Source: Desulfobotulus pelophilus (GTDB taxonomy: Bacteria; Desulfobacterota; Desulfobacteria; Desulfobacterales; ASO4-4). From it: DNA of 64,000 bases. Below, piece by piece: positions 36,210-46,879 of the stretch. Location of the stretch: positions 62,001-126,000 of the forward strand of contig NZ_JAPFPW010000009.1 in NCBI RefSeq assembly GCF_026155325.1, given 5' to 3'. The position numbers and the translations under genes are program-made. Every line of letters begins with the position of its first letter. Positions within the stretch are counted from its first letter, which is position 1. The notes beneath the pieces were generated by a model. That model did no database searches. It was not told the DNA's origin and was given only the letters and a program-made list of their open reading frames with translations.

Positions 36210-36818
36210 TCAGAGAAATTCACTGACATCGCCCAGGCCTTCCCGGAGCACTTCCGGTATCTCGCCCGAAAGGTCAATCACGCTGGAAGGGATACCGGGT
36301 ACACTGCCACCTCCGATTACCATGTCGACCTGTCCCCCGAAAAGTTCATGGAGGAGGCTGGCATCCGTTTCCAGTTCTTCTCCGGCCCTGGCTGCCGTTG
36401 TTGATATGACCGGATTTCCCAGTTCCCGGACAATAGCCAGAGCAATGGCGCAGTCGGGTACACGTATTCCAGCGGTTTTTCGTTTTGTCAGCATCATTTT
36501 GGGTACTTCGCGGGTACCTTCCAGAATGAAGGTATAGGGGCCAGGCAGAAATCGTTTCAGGACGCGGTATGCTGCATTGTGTACTTTTGCATAGCGGCTG
36601 ATATCCGTCAAATCCGGGCAGATAAAACTGAAGGGCTGCTTTTTGTCTTTCTGCCGGATCTGGTAAATACGCTCAATGGCTTTTTTGTTCTGAATATCAC
36701 AACCCATGCCGTAATGGGTGTCTGTGGGATAAATGATTACCCCGCCGTCTTTCAGACACTCCACAACCTGACGTATCTGCCGTGCATGGGGTGTTTCAGG
36801 GTGAATGGTCATGAACAT
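36210..36818 (-). CDS. YciO-type Sua5/TsaC family protein
   Basis: A 202-residue member of the Sua5/YciO/YrdC family. The N-terminus (IHPETPHARQIRQVVECLKD), GGVIIYPTDTHYGMGCDI and TFILEGTREVPKMMLTKRKT follow YciO more closely than TsaC. TsaC makes threonylcarbamoyl-AMP for the t6A modification of tRNA; YciO homologues keep the fold but may have a different or weaker activity. It is divergent from the guaB leader. Confidence 0.88.
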   Translation of the reverse strand: MFMTIHPETPHARQIRQVVECLKDGGVIIYPTDTHYGMGCDIQNKKAIERIYQIRQKDKKQPFSFICPDLTDISRYAKVHNAAYRVLKRFLPGPYTFILEGTREVPKMMLTKRKTAGIRVPDCAIALAIVRELGNPVISTTAARAGEELETDASLLHELFGGQVDMVIGGGSVPGIPSSVIDLSGEIPEVLREGLGDVSEFL

Positions 36819-37060
36819 GGTATGCGGTCTCCTGATTACAGAAAAGGGGCAGTTATGGATCTTTTGTCAGCCAACAGATTGATAATGGAATAGCATACGT
36901 TTTTTACTTTTGCAGGCACGTTTTTTTCTATATCATAGATTCTGGCTTTCTGGTAATGCGGGCAGTCAAAAGGAAAGGCTGATGATATTTTTTTACAGTG
37001 CGCCCTGTTCCGTAGCAGAGAGTTTTTTTACATCTTGCACAAGCCTTCGTTGTTTGTTAG
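36819..37060. other. Intergenic region upstream of the guaB leader
   Basis: These bases separate the YciO-type gene (minus) from the structured leader. They are AT-rich with several T runs (36897-36935, 36987-36995, 37022-37030) and presumably hold the promoters for both genes. No gene is seen. Confidence 0.5.
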
Positions 37061-37162
37061 GTATACGCCCACTTTCGGACCGACCTTCTGTATCTGGGTC
37101 GGTTTCCCTGTCTTGACGGCCGGTTGGGAGTTAGCCCACCGGCCGCCCCTGTATCCGTATAC
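37061..37162 (+). ncRNA. Candidate structured leader RNA of guaB
   Basis: A multibranch fold can be drawn. GTATACG (37061-37067) pairs with CGTATAC (37156-37162) to close it. Inside are a hairpin GGACCGACC / GGTCGGTTTCC (37077-37110, 2-base bulge) and a hairpin CGGCCGGTTGGG / CCCACCGGCCG (37117-37144, one bulge, loop AGTTAG). About 75 bases remain before the guaB start. The three-stem outline is like a riboswitch junction, but the conserved purine-riboswitch sequences are absent and I cannot assign a known class. Confidence 0.5.
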
Positions 37163-37212
37163 GTTCGTCATTACCCGTGCCCAGACGTGTTCCTGCGCCA
37201 CAAACGTTTTGA

Positions 37213-38700
<1,488 letters not shown>

Positions 38701-38739
38701 TAAGTGATCGTTTTTTTTAAAAAAAAAGCGATAAAGATG

Positions 38740-38784
38740 CCCGCCGATGTGCCTTTCAAAGGTACGCGGCGGGTTCTTTTTTCA
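38740..38784 (+). terminator. guaB terminator
   Basis: CCCGCCG pairs with CGGCGGG, with an inner GTGCCTTT/AAAGGTAC stem, followed by TTCTTTTTT. Confidence 0.88.
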
Positions 38785-39172
38785 GAGCGTCAGAGGTCAG
38801 TGACAGCGGGTACTCGCTGTGCTATGAAGGGCAGGCAGGTATCTTGTGTACCGATGAGACTTAGCCTGCAATAATGGCACGGAAGTTATTTTGTCCTTAT
38901 TCAGCCATCTCATTACCACGACTTTGAGTCCTGTGAGCCCTAGGGCATGGGAACTTGCATGGTCAGATCGTTTGCCAGCAGGCATCTGTAAAGGGAGCCT
39001 CGGCAAAACAGGGCCGTAAAACCCTTTGCAAGAGCAGCCCCTGCGCCTGCCCGTATCAAAATATCCGCTTGCATTATGGTCTGACAGCAACCTGTGGCTG
39101 AGTCAGGATAGCAATCAGATTTCATAATGCCTGTTTGTTTTTTATATGCTTGAAAGAAGAAAGGTTTTTTTC
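38785..39172. other. Non-coding stretch between guaB and dnaE
   Basis: About 390 bases without a recognisable gene or known RNA. Short frames on the minus strand (38797-39090 and 38940-39125) have no family features. The base composition is ordinary. A dnaE promoter is presumably within it. It might hold remnants of an older element, but nothing can be identified. Confidence 0.4.
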
Positions 39173-42100
39173 ATGGAAACCCCGGTTCCGGATTTTGTCC
39201 ATCTTCACCTTCATACCCAGTACAGTCTTCTGGATGGGGCCATTCGCCTCGACCCTCTCTTTGCCAGAGCAAAAGAATACGGTATGCATTCCGTTGCCAT
39301 TACGGACCACGGCACCATGTTCGGGGTAATGGAATTCTATGAAAAAGCGGTGAAAGCCGGAATTAAACCCATCATTGGCTGTGAGTGCTATGTGGCGCCG
39401 AGATCCCTGTCGGATAAAAGTACGGAAGATGCCAAAGGGCTTTCCCATCTGGTATTGCTGGCCCGGAACAATGAGGGGTATAAAAATCTCTGCAAGCTTG
39501 CCACCATAGCCCAGATGAAGGGGTTTTATTATAAACCCAGAGTGGATGATGAGGTGCTGGCGGCCCACAGCGAAGGCATTATTGCCCTTTCCGCCTGTCT
39601 TCAGGGGTCTATCCCCAAGCTTCTGCTCAGAGGGCAGACAGCAGCGGCGGAAGAAAAAGCCCGCTACTATGAAAAAATATTTGGAGAGGGTAATTTTTTC
39701 CTGGAAATTCAGGAAAATGGACTCAGACCCCAGAGGGAGGCCAATACTCTGCTTGTGGATATGGCGGAGCGCCTTTCCCTGCCCCTTGTGGCCACCAACG
39801 ACTGCCACTATCTGGATGCGGAAGATACGAGGGCCCATGAGCTGCTTCTGTGCATACAGACGGGAAAGACCATCCACGATCCCAACCGGTTCCAGTTTGG
39901 CACCGATGCCTTGTATTTTAAAAGCCGGGAGATCATGGCCCGTGAGCTGGGTCACTTCAAGGGTGCCCTTGCCAATTCTGTGGATATAGCCAGTCGCTGT
40001 GATGTGAGCTTTGATTTCAATACCTATCATTTCCCGAATTTTCCCACAGAAGAAACGGGAACGGCGGATGAACTTTTTGATGCTACGGCCCGCAGGGGTT
40101 TTGAAAAGCGTATGGTTTTGATCCGCAAAAATAATCCGGATGTGGATGAAAAACTGTATCTTGATCGTCTCAATTACGAGATAGAGACCATCAATAGCAT
40201 GGGCTTCCCCGGCTATTTTCTCATCGTGGCAGATTTTATCCGCTATTCCAAGGAAAACGGCATTCCTGTTGGTCCCGGGAGGGGGTCTGCCGCAGGATCC
40301 ATGGTGGCCTATGCCATGGGGATTACAGACCTCGATCCCATTGAGCATGGCCTGATTTTTGAGCGGTTTCTCAATCCCAGCCGTATTTCCATGCCAGATA
40401 TAGATGTGGATTTTTGCATTAACGGCAGGGAAAAAGTATACGATTATGTCGTAAGAAAATACGGAGGTGGGGACTATGTGGCCCAGATCATCACCTACGG
40501 GAAAATGAAAACCCGCGCTGTGATCCGGGATGTGGGCCGTGCCCTTGGCATTCCCCTGAAGGATGTGGATGAAATAGCCAAGCTTGTTCCGGAAGTCCTG
40601 AATATCAGCCTTGAGAAGGCCCTGGAACAGGAACCGGAAATTCTGAAAAGGGCTGCGGAACGATCCGACATCAAGGAATTGCTGGATATTGCCAGAAAGC
40701 TTGAAGGTTTGCCTCGTCATGCATCCACCCATGCGGCGGGTGTGGTTATCGGGGATCGCAGGCTGGATGATTATCTGCCACTGTACTGTGGTAAAAAGGG
40801 TGAGGTTGTCACCCAGTTTGACATGCATTATGTGGAAAAAATTGGATTGGTGAAGTTTGACTTTCTGGGGCTTCGTAACCTAACGGTCATCAAAGAAGCC
40901 CTCGATCTCATTGCCCTTCAGGGACTTGAGGTGCCGGATCTCGACACCATTCCCCTCGATGACCAGCCAAGCTACGATCTTCTTTCCAGAGGAGACACCA
41001 CAGGTGTTTTTCAGCTGGAAAGTTCCGGTATGAAAGACCTTCTGGTACGCCTCAGGCCTTCCACCTTCGGCGACATTACCGCCCTTGTGGCCCTCTATCG
41101 CCCCGGCCCTCTGGAAAGTGGTATGGTGGATGATTTTGTGGAGAGAAAGCATGGCAGGGCCGAAGTTTCCTATGCGCTTCCCCAGCTGGAACCTATCCTG
41201 AAGGATACCTATGGCGTAATTCTTTATCAGGAACAGGTCATGAAAATTGCCGGGGTGCTGGCCAGATACACCATGGCCGAAGCCGATGGTCTGCGTAAGG
41301 CCATGGGGAAAAAGATAGCTGAAATGATGGTGGCCCAGCGGGAGCGTTTTATGAAGGGGGCCGCTGAAAGTGATGTCGAGCTTGAAAAAGCCGGGCATAT
41401 TTTCGATCTCATGGAAAAATTCGGCGGTTATGGTTTTAACAAGTCCCATTCCGCAGCTTATGCCCTGATTGCTTATCAGACGGCCTATCTGAAGGCCCAT
41501 TATCCTTTGGCCTTTATGGCCGCTCTTCTGACCTCAGAAATGAATTCCCTGGATGGTGTGGTAAAGTTTATTGAAGAATGCCGCAGTCATAACATTGAGG
41601 TACTCCCTCCGGATGTCAATGCATCGGGTCTTGCTTTCACTGTGGTGGATGACGCCATCCGCTTTGGCCTTGTGGCTGTTAAAAATGTTGGTGAAGGACC
41701 TGTTGCCGCCATTCTTGCGGAAAGAGAAGCCAACGGACCCTTTGAAGATCTCTTTGATTTCTGTGAACGCATTGATCTGAGAAAGGTGAATAAACGGGTG
41801 CTGGAGGCATTGATCAAGTGCGGCGGCTTCGATAGTACGGGTGTGGAGCGTAGCCGCATGATGGCGGTGCTGGATGAGGCCGTGGATCATGGAGTACGGG
41901 CACAGAAGGAAAAAAACGATCCACAGATGGGCCTTTTTGATATGGTGGAAGATCCCGTTGCCGAAGGTCTTAGGCCTGTATTCCCGGACATTCCGGAGTG
42001 GGAGGACAGGGACTTGCTGTTTTTGGAAAAGGAGCTTCTGGGGCTGTATCTTTCCGGACATCCCTTACAAAAATACAAAGAGGCCATTGCCCGCTATGCC

Positions 42101-42727
42101 ACAACGGATGCGGAAGGATTGAAGACAGTAGCCAATGGGTCCGCCGTGCGTCTTGGTGGCAGTATCCATGATGTGAAGGTTATTATTACCAAAAAAGGTG
42201 ATAAAATGGCCTTCATGAACCTGGAGGACATGACCGGAGCATTGGTGGAGGCGGTTATTTTCCCATCCCTTTTTTCTTTGATTACGGATCTTCTGGAAAC
42301 GGATACGCCCGTTATTGTGGAGGGAGAGGCTCAGGTGGAAGGGTCTTCTGCCAAAATTAAGGCGGAAAAGCTTGTCCATCTGGACAGGGCCGGAGAGGTA
42401 TGGACCGGTATGCTGCATCTTAATGTGAGTACGGATATCCATAAGAGAGAAGATCTTGTGAAGGTGCAGGAATCCCTGCGCCGTTATCCGGGGAATTGTG
42501 CTGTGCAGCTCCATGTACGAATTCCTGAAAAAACGGAAACCCACATTGAATTTCCGGATCTTCTCAAGGTCAGTCCCGGAGCGGAACTCATGGCAGAGCT
42601 GCAGGATATTCTCGGGCCGGGGGGTGTTGTCACCTCCTGCACCCCTGCAAAGCTGGAGGACAGGGGAAAGAATGGCAAAAACGGGTATAGAAAAAGGGGA
42701 AGCAATGGAAATGCCGCCTCTGCCTGA
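39173..42727 (+). CDS. dnaE: DNA polymerase III subunit alpha
   Basis: A 1184-residue replicative polymerase. The PHP domain opens with FVHLHLHTQYSLLDG; the polymerase domain contains GPGRGSAAGSMVAYAMGITD and the catalytic PDIDVDFC; YQEQVMKIAGVLARYTMAEA and FNKSHSAAYALIAYQTAYLK are the fingers; an OB-fold (SAVRLGGSIHDVKVIITKKG) and a C-terminal tau-binding region follow. The ATG at 39173 is preferred over 39146 because AAAGG precedes it and the PHP motif then starts near the N-terminus. Confidence 0.97.
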   Translation: METPVPDFVHLHLHTQYSLLDGAIRLDPLFARAKEYGMHSVAITDHGTMFGVMEFYEKAVKAGIKPIIGCECYVAPRSLSDKSTEDAKGLSHLVLLARNNEGYKNLCKLATIAQMKGFYYKPRVDDEVLAAHSEGIIALSACLQGSIPKLLLRGQTAAAEEKARYYEKIFGEGNFFLEIQENGLRPQREANTLLVDMAERLSLPLVATNDCHYLDAEDTRAHELLLCIQTGKTIHDPNRFQFGTDALYFKSREIMARELGHFKGALANSVDIASRCDVSFDFNTYHFPNFPTEETGTADELFDATARRGFEKRMVLIRKNNPDVDEKLYLDRLNYEIETINSMGFPGYFLIVADFIRYSKENGIPVGPGRGSAAGSMVAYAMGITDLDPIEHGLIFERFLNPSRISMPDIDVDFCINGREKVYDYVVRKYGGGDYVAQIITYGKMKTRAVIRDVGRALGIPLKDVDEIAKLVPEVLNISLEKALEQEPEILKRAAERSDIKELLDIARKLEGLPRHASTHAAGVVIGDRRLDDYLPLYCGKKGEVVTQFDMHYVEKIGLVKFDFLGLRNLTVIKEALDLIALQGLEVPDLDTIPLDDQPSYDLLSRGDTTGVFQLESSGMKDLLVRLRPSTFGDITALVALYRPGPLESGMVDDFVERKHGRAEVSYALPQLEPILKDTYGVILYQEQVMKIAGVLARYTMAEADGLRKAMGKKIAEMMVAQRERFMKGAAESDVELEKAGHIFDLMEKFGGYGFNKSHSAAYALIAYQTAYLKAHYPLAFMAALLTSEMNSLDGVVKFIEECRSHNIEVLPPDVNASGLAFTVVDDAIRFGLVAVKNVGEGPVAAILAEREANGPFEDLFDFCERIDLRKVNKRVLEALIKCGGFDSTGVERSRMMAVLDEAVDHGVRAQKEKNDPQMGLFDMVEDPVAEGLRPVFPDIPEWEDRDLLFLEKELLGLYLSGHPLQKYKEAIARYATTDAEGLKTVANGSAVRLGGSIHDVKVIITKKGDKMAFMNLEDMTGALVEAVIFPSLFSLITDLLETDTPVIVEGEAQVEGSSAKIKAEKLVHLDRAGEVWTGMLHLNVSTDIHKREDLVKVQESLRRYPGNCAVQLHVRIPEKTETHIEFPDLLKVSPGAELMAELQDILGPGGVVTSCTPAKLEDRGKNGKNGYRKRGSNGNAASA

Positions 42728-43877
42728 AGTTTTTTTTCCCATGGAAAAGGCCCTTGAAAAAAGAAGGGAGGCCGGAACTCTGCGCAACCTTCGGTCCATG
42801 GAGCCCATGGACGGGGGCAGGGTGCGTGTGGGGGATCGGATTCTGGTAAATTTTTCCGGTAACGATTATCTGGGGCTTTCCAGAGATCCCCTTCTTTTGC
42901 AACGGGGAGAAGAGTTTGCAAGGTATTTTGGAGCCGGTGCCACGGCATCCCGCCTGATCTGCGGAAATTTTTCCTGTATGGAGGCAGTGGAAAAAAAAAT
43001 AGCAAGGATGAAGGGCTTTGAATCGGTACTCATGCTGGCATCGGGTTATCAGGCCAACCTTAGCCTGCTGGCAGCCCTATGTGACAGAAAAACCCTTATT
43101 TTTTCCGATCGTCTCAATCATAACAGCCTGATACAGGGAGCAAGACTTTCCGGCGGTAAGATTATCCGTTTTCGGCACAATGACCTCAGTCACCTTGAAA
43201 AACTCCTTTGCAATGCGCCAGAAGAAACAAGAAAGTGCATTGTCACGGAATCGGTTTTTTCCATGGACGGTGATGTGCCGGATCTGGAGGGGCTGAGTCG
43301 GCTTGCAGCAATCCATCAAGCCCTTCTGCTGGTGGATGAGGCCCATGCCACAGGGGTTTTGGGGGATCAGGGCATGGGGCTGGTGAAGCCCGGTATGGCC
43401 CATGCCGTGGTGGGAACCTTTGGCAAGGGGGCAGGGGTGTTCGGAGCCTATGTGGCAGGCCCGGCCCTTCTTAAAGAGTATCTTGTCAATGAGATGGGTG
43501 GTTTTGTCTTTTCTACGGCCCTTCCTCCTTCGGTGATAGGCATGGTGGATGCCAGTCTGGACCGCATGGCGGAGATGGATGCGGAAAGGGTGCACCTTAC
43601 AGCCCTTGGGAATCGGCTTCGTCTGGGATTGCAGAAGCTTGGTTTTGATACCGGAGCTTCATCCACCCAGATTGTGCCTGTCATGATGGGAGATGCAAAA
43701 ACAGCTCTGGCCCTTTCGGCCCATCTGGAAAAGGAGGGTTTTTTAGGCGTTGCCATCCGTCCGCCCACGGTGCCGGAAGGGGAAAGCCGTATTCGTCTTT
43801 CCCTCTGCGCTCTGCACAGTAAAAAAGATGTGGAAGGGCTGATCAGGGCTTTTTCTACTTTTACTGTAATTGCTTAG
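42705..43877 (+). CDS. bioF: 8-amino-7-oxononanoate synthase
   Basis: A 390-residue PLP-dependent alpha-oxoamine synthase that joins pimeloyl-ACP/CoA and alanine in biotin synthesis. Seen are FSGNDYLGLSRDP, GAGATASRLICGN, LMLASGYQANLSLLAAL, SVFSMDGDVPDL, LLVDEAHATGVLGDQG and the PLP lysine in VGTFGKGAGVFGAY. The ATG at 42705 lies inside the dnaE 3' end (23-base overlap) behind AAAAGGGGA. It opens the biotin gene run. Confidence 0.93.
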   Translation: MEMPPLPEVFFPMEKALEKRREAGTLRNLRSMEPMDGGRVRVGDRILVNFSGNDYLGLSRDPLLLQRGEEFARYFGAGATASRLICGNFSCMEAVEKKIARMKGFESVLMLASGYQANLSLLAALCDRKTLIFSDRLNHNSLIQGARLSGGKIIRFRHNDLSHLEKLLCNAPEETRKCIVTESVFSMDGDVPDLEGLSRLAAIHQALLLVDEAHATGVLGDQGMGLVKPGMAHAVVGTFGKGAGVFGAYVAGPALLKEYLVNEMGGFVFSTALPPSVIGMVDASLDRMAEMDAERVHLTALGNRLRLGLQKLGFDTGASSTQIVPVMMGDAKTALALSAHLEKEGFLGVAIRPPTVPEGESRIRLSLCALHSKKDVEGLIRAFSTFTVIA

Positions 43878-44166
43878 CATAATTTTTCAGGTACCATACC
43901 TGCCAGATGGATGCACAGGCACCCAGGCTATTTGCCCGTGGCGCACTCCGTCACTCAAGCCATAGAACCAAAGCCTGTGATGAAAATAATGGGCTTTTGC
44001 AAGCTTGAGTCCCGAAATCTGAAACGATTGCAACGTCACTTGCAAATAAGCCAGTGTGCCTTGCAATAGTATGATACTGCTGCAATTACAGTGTTGGAGT
44101 TTTGGAATAAATTGTGCTGAACAGTTACCTTTTGTACATTATCTAGACATAAAATGACGGATATTT
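43878..44166. other. Gap between bioF and the BioH-like gene
   Basis: 289 bases without a gene. The AT-rich end (44080-44160) could hold a promoter for the downstream biotin genes (TTGTGC near 44112, with TACATTAT further on). No convincing BirA operator was recognised. Confidence 0.4.
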
Positions 44167-44844
44167 ATGATGTCTTTTTTCCCCCATTCCATCCTCTGCG
44201 TACACGGCTGGGCCCAAAGTCCTGATTTCTGGGCTCCCCTTGGGGTTGTATTGGAAAAACCGGAAGCCCTCTGTCTGCTGGATCGGGGGTATTTTGGCAG
44301 TCCGTGCTTGCCTTCTTTGCCCCGGGATGCCGGTATCAAGGGCATTGTCACCCATTCTTTTGGCCTTCACCTTATCCCTGATGTATGGCTAAAGCAGGCA
44401 GATTTTATTGTTATTGTAGCCGGTTTTAACAGCTTTCTGCCCGCAGACCGCAGCAGACGGCGCAGATCGGAACGGATTCTTTATCTGATGCAGAAAAAAC
44501 TTAAAGAAAATCCCGAAGCCCTTGTGGCTCTTTTCCGCCGTCTCTGCGGGCAGAAGGAAAATCTTCGTTCTGGGTTTGTTAATACCGCCCTTATGGCTGA
44601 AGACCTGCAAAATCTGGCGCATTCCCGTCTGGATCTGGATCTTTTCCTGAAAATCCCTGTGATTCATATTATCCATGGCAGACAGGATAAGGTGGTGGAT
44701 GCCAGCAGGGCAGAGGAGCTACAGGCAGCACTTCCCCATGCCCGCCTTCATATGGTGGAGGACGGGGATCATGGTATTCCCCTGACCCATGCTGAAATGC
44801 TGGGGGAGCTGGCAGCTTGTGCCATCGGGGAGTGTCGGTCATGA
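44167..44844 (+). CDS. BioH-like alpha/beta hydrolase, probable pimeloyl-ACP methyl ester esterase
   Basis: A 225-residue alpha/beta hydrolase in the place where bioH or an analogue is expected. It opens with ILCVHGWAQSPDFW (oxyanion region), has the nucleophile elbow THSFG (Thr in place of the first Gly), Asp in HGRQDKVV and His in EDGDHGIPLTH. By position directly before bioC it probably removes the methyl ester from pimeloyl-ACP. Sequence is divergent from E. coli BioH, so a different gatekeeper class is possible. Confidence 0.75.
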   Translation: MMSFFPHSILCVHGWAQSPDFWAPLGVVLEKPEALCLLDRGYFGSPCLPSLPRDAGIKGIVTHSFGLHLIPDVWLKQADFIVIVAGFNSFLPADRSRRRRSERILYLMQKKLKENPEALVALFRRLCGQKENLRSGFVNTALMAEDLQNLAHSRLDLDLFLKIPVIHIIHGRQDKVVDASRAEELQAALPHARLHMVEDGDHGIPLTHAEMLGELAACAIGECRS

Positions 44845-45803
44845 AGGAAAAAGTAGCTGCTGCCTTTTCTGCCAAAGCTCATACCTACAATGAACATGCA
44901 AGGGTGCAGCGCAGGGCATCGGAGATTTTTCTGGATTATCTTAAAGATTTTTCAGGCAATCTGCCCGAGGCTCCTGTCCTTGAAATCGGCTGTGGAACAG
45001 GTTTTGTTACAAAGGGCCTGATAACGCTTTCAGGGGGCAGACATCATGTGATAACGGATCTTGCTCCTGCCATGGTAGAGCTTTGTGAGGCGAATCTCAG
45101 AAGGGATTTTCCTGCGGCATCCATGGATTTTTTGGTGATGGATGGAGAGGTTTTGCGGGAAAACTCCTCTTTTGGACTTGTGGTTTCAGGTTTTACCATA
45201 CAGTGGTTTACAAACCTTGCACAAAGTCTTGCAAGTCTTGTGGACTCCCTTGTGCCCGGTGGTCTTCTGGCCCTTTCCTTTCAGGGGGAAGGCTCCTTTA
45301 CGGAGTGGAAAAAAATCTGTGAAAAAGAAAATCTGCCCTTTTCCGCCAATCCTCTGCCGGAGGGGCAAGTGGTGGCGCAGATCCTTCAGAAGACCGGATG
45401 CCGTGTAACAATATATAGTGGCCGTATGGTGGAATCCTATCCCTCTCCGAAATATTTTTTCCGCTCTCTGGGGGCCATTGGTGCCGGGACACCCCTTTCG
45501 GAAGAAAAAACAGATCCGAGACTCCTTGCCCGCATCATGAAAGCCTGGTCGAGAGAGTGTGAAGGCAGGCCTGCGGAAGTCAGCTACAGGGTGTATTTCG
45601 TTTTTGCACAGAAACCTGAAGATGCGGCAGCTACCAGAACGAAGACCATCCTTTATACCCCTCTCCCTCTGGTGGTGGCGGAGACTCTCGAAGCCAGGGG
45701 CTGGGGTGAGGGTGCTTTTTTGGGGAATACTCAATCCGTAAAACGGACGGAAGAAAAAAAAGGATGTGTGGAATGGCAGACCTTCCCCGACGTTTTTTTA
45801 TAA
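44841..45803 (+). CDS. bioC: Malonyl-ACP O-methyltransferase BioC, with odd C-terminal tail
   Basis: A 320-residue class I SAM methyltransferase: VAAAFSAKAHTYNEHARVQR at the start, SAM motif VLEIGCGTGFVTKGL, VVSGFTIQWF and PGGLLALSFQGEGSF. It starts biotin's pimelate branch by methylating malonyl-ACP. ATGA overlap with the upstream gene. Usual BioC proteins end about 50 residues earlier; the last stretch (from ILYTPLPLVVAETLEARGWG) corresponds to a common genomic repeat of CCCTCTCCC/GGGGTGAGGG type, and overlaps bioD by 31 bases. Confidence 0.9.
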   Translation: MKEKVAAAFSAKAHTYNEHARVQRRASEIFLDYLKDFSGNLPEAPVLEIGCGTGFVTKGLITLSGGRHHVITDLAPAMVELCEANLRRDFPAASMDFLVMDGEVLRENSSFGLVVSGFTIQWFTNLAQSLASLVDSLVPGGLLALSFQGEGSFTEWKKICEKENLPFSANPLPEGQVVAQILQKTGCRVTIYSGRMVESYPSPKYFFRSLGAIGAGTPLSEEKTDPRLLARIMKAWSRECEGRPAEVSYRVYFVFAQKPEDAAATRTKTILYTPLPLVVAETLEARGWGEGAFLGNTQSVKRTEEKKGCVEWQTFPDVFL

Positions 45804-46408
45804 GCGGTACGGACACGGATATCGGCAAAACCTTTGTTTCCGCCCTCTGTGTGGCAGGGCTTTCTGCCATGTACTGGAAACCTGTGCAGACGGGATTCCC
45901 GCCCGATCGGGACAGGGATACGGTACAGCGCCTTACGGGTCTGGGTGACGGGCATTTTTTCCCGGAGCGTTTTTGTTTTACGGAGCCCCTCTCTCCCCAC
46001 AGGGCGGCGGAGAAAGAAGGCCGTTTTATCCGGCTTTCAGATTTTGTATTGCCGGATTCGGGTAGCCGTCATCTGGTGGTGGAGGGGGCAGGGGGGGTGC
46101 TGGTTCCCCTGGCAGATGATCTATATATGACGGATCTGATACGGCATCTGGATCTTCCCGTTCTCCTTGTATGCCGCACGGGTCTTGGCACTTTGAACCA
46201 TACTTTTTTATCCGTGGAAGCCCTGAAAAATCGTGGTATCCCCATTGCAGGAATTGTGGCCAATGGCCCTTTCCACCGGGATAATCTGGAAGATCTCACC
46301 CTCATGACGGGTGTTCCCCTGCTTGTCCATGTGCCTTTTGTGGCAAATTTATCGGAAGTGGACATGGCGGTACTGTTTCGGACCTGTTTTTATTCAAGGC
46401 AAGTGTGA
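45773..46408 (+). CDS. bioD: Dethiobiotin synthetase
   Basis: A 211-residue BioD that closes the ureido ring from diaminopelargonate, CO2 and ATP. The P-loop is ISGTDTDIGKTFVSALC, followed by YWKPVQTG, VVEGAGGVLVPL and the LVCRTGLGTLNHTFLSVEAL stretch. The ATG at 45773 is chosen because AAGGA sits 9 bases upstream; a nearer ATG at 45764 is too close to it. bioA should follow but is separated by decayed genes. Confidence 0.92.
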   Translation: MADLPRRFFISGTDTDIGKTFVSALCVAGLSAMYWKPVQTGFPPDRDRDTVQRLTGLGDGHFFPERFCFTEPLSPHRAAEKEGRFIRLSDFVLPDSGSRHLVVEGAGGVLVPLADDLYMTDLIRHLDLPVLLVCRTGLGTLNHTFLSVEALKNRGIPIAGIVANGPFHRDNLEDLTLMTGVPLLVHVPFVANLSEVDMAVLFRTCFYSRQV

Positions 46409-46879
46409 AACCAGCCTCCGGGAAGCAGGAAATCAGCGCCAAAGCTACCTATGGGGTAATTGTTCAGCACAATGTTTCTTCGTTAAATCGAATGCCTTTA
46501 ATCAGGTGCATAGATAATCGGACCATTTGTTCGGGACGCAATTTTATTCTTAGAGCTTCTTGCCCTGTGCGGAAGCGGCAAAAACTCCCCGCCACAGGCT
46601 TTTTTCTATGACCCCGGTCCTTCATCCCTTGGGGTGCTTTTGAAAAAGACCTTTCCGGAGATCCGGGCTTTGAAAAAAGATTTTCGCACGGCATTCCTTT
46701 TTCTGCCCACCCTGAAGGGTTGTCCTTTGCCTTCAAGTCCTCTCATTGGCCAGTCTCCGGAGGGGAGGGGAGGCCCTCAGCCTTCATCCCTGGCTGACAT
46801 CACCCCTTGCCCTGGATTGGCAGGGATGCCGGGCGCTTTTGGGCTGCTGCATGGGAGGTCCCCTTCTGGAAAAGGGGCT
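46409..46879. other. Decayed DNA between bioD and the SNF2 relic
   Basis: No intact gene. Frames are broken by stops and resemble nothing clearly. The stretch probably contains the lost 5' part of the helicase relic and the original bioD-bioA spacer. Confidence 0.45.

Noticed and set aside
37061-37162. Standard purine riboswitch before guaB
   Set aside because: Although three stems can be drawn, the conserved junction and loop sequences of the purine aptamer are missing, so it is listed only as an unclassified candidate.
39122-40828. Long minus-strand open frame (568 codons) opposite dnaE
   Set aside because: It is antisense to the highly conserved PHP and polymerase domains of dnaE and its translation shows no family features.
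43878-44166. BirA operator upstream of the BioH-like gene
   Set aside because: No inverted repeat of the TTGTAAAC-N-GTTTACAA type was found; only loosely similar AT-rich sequence.
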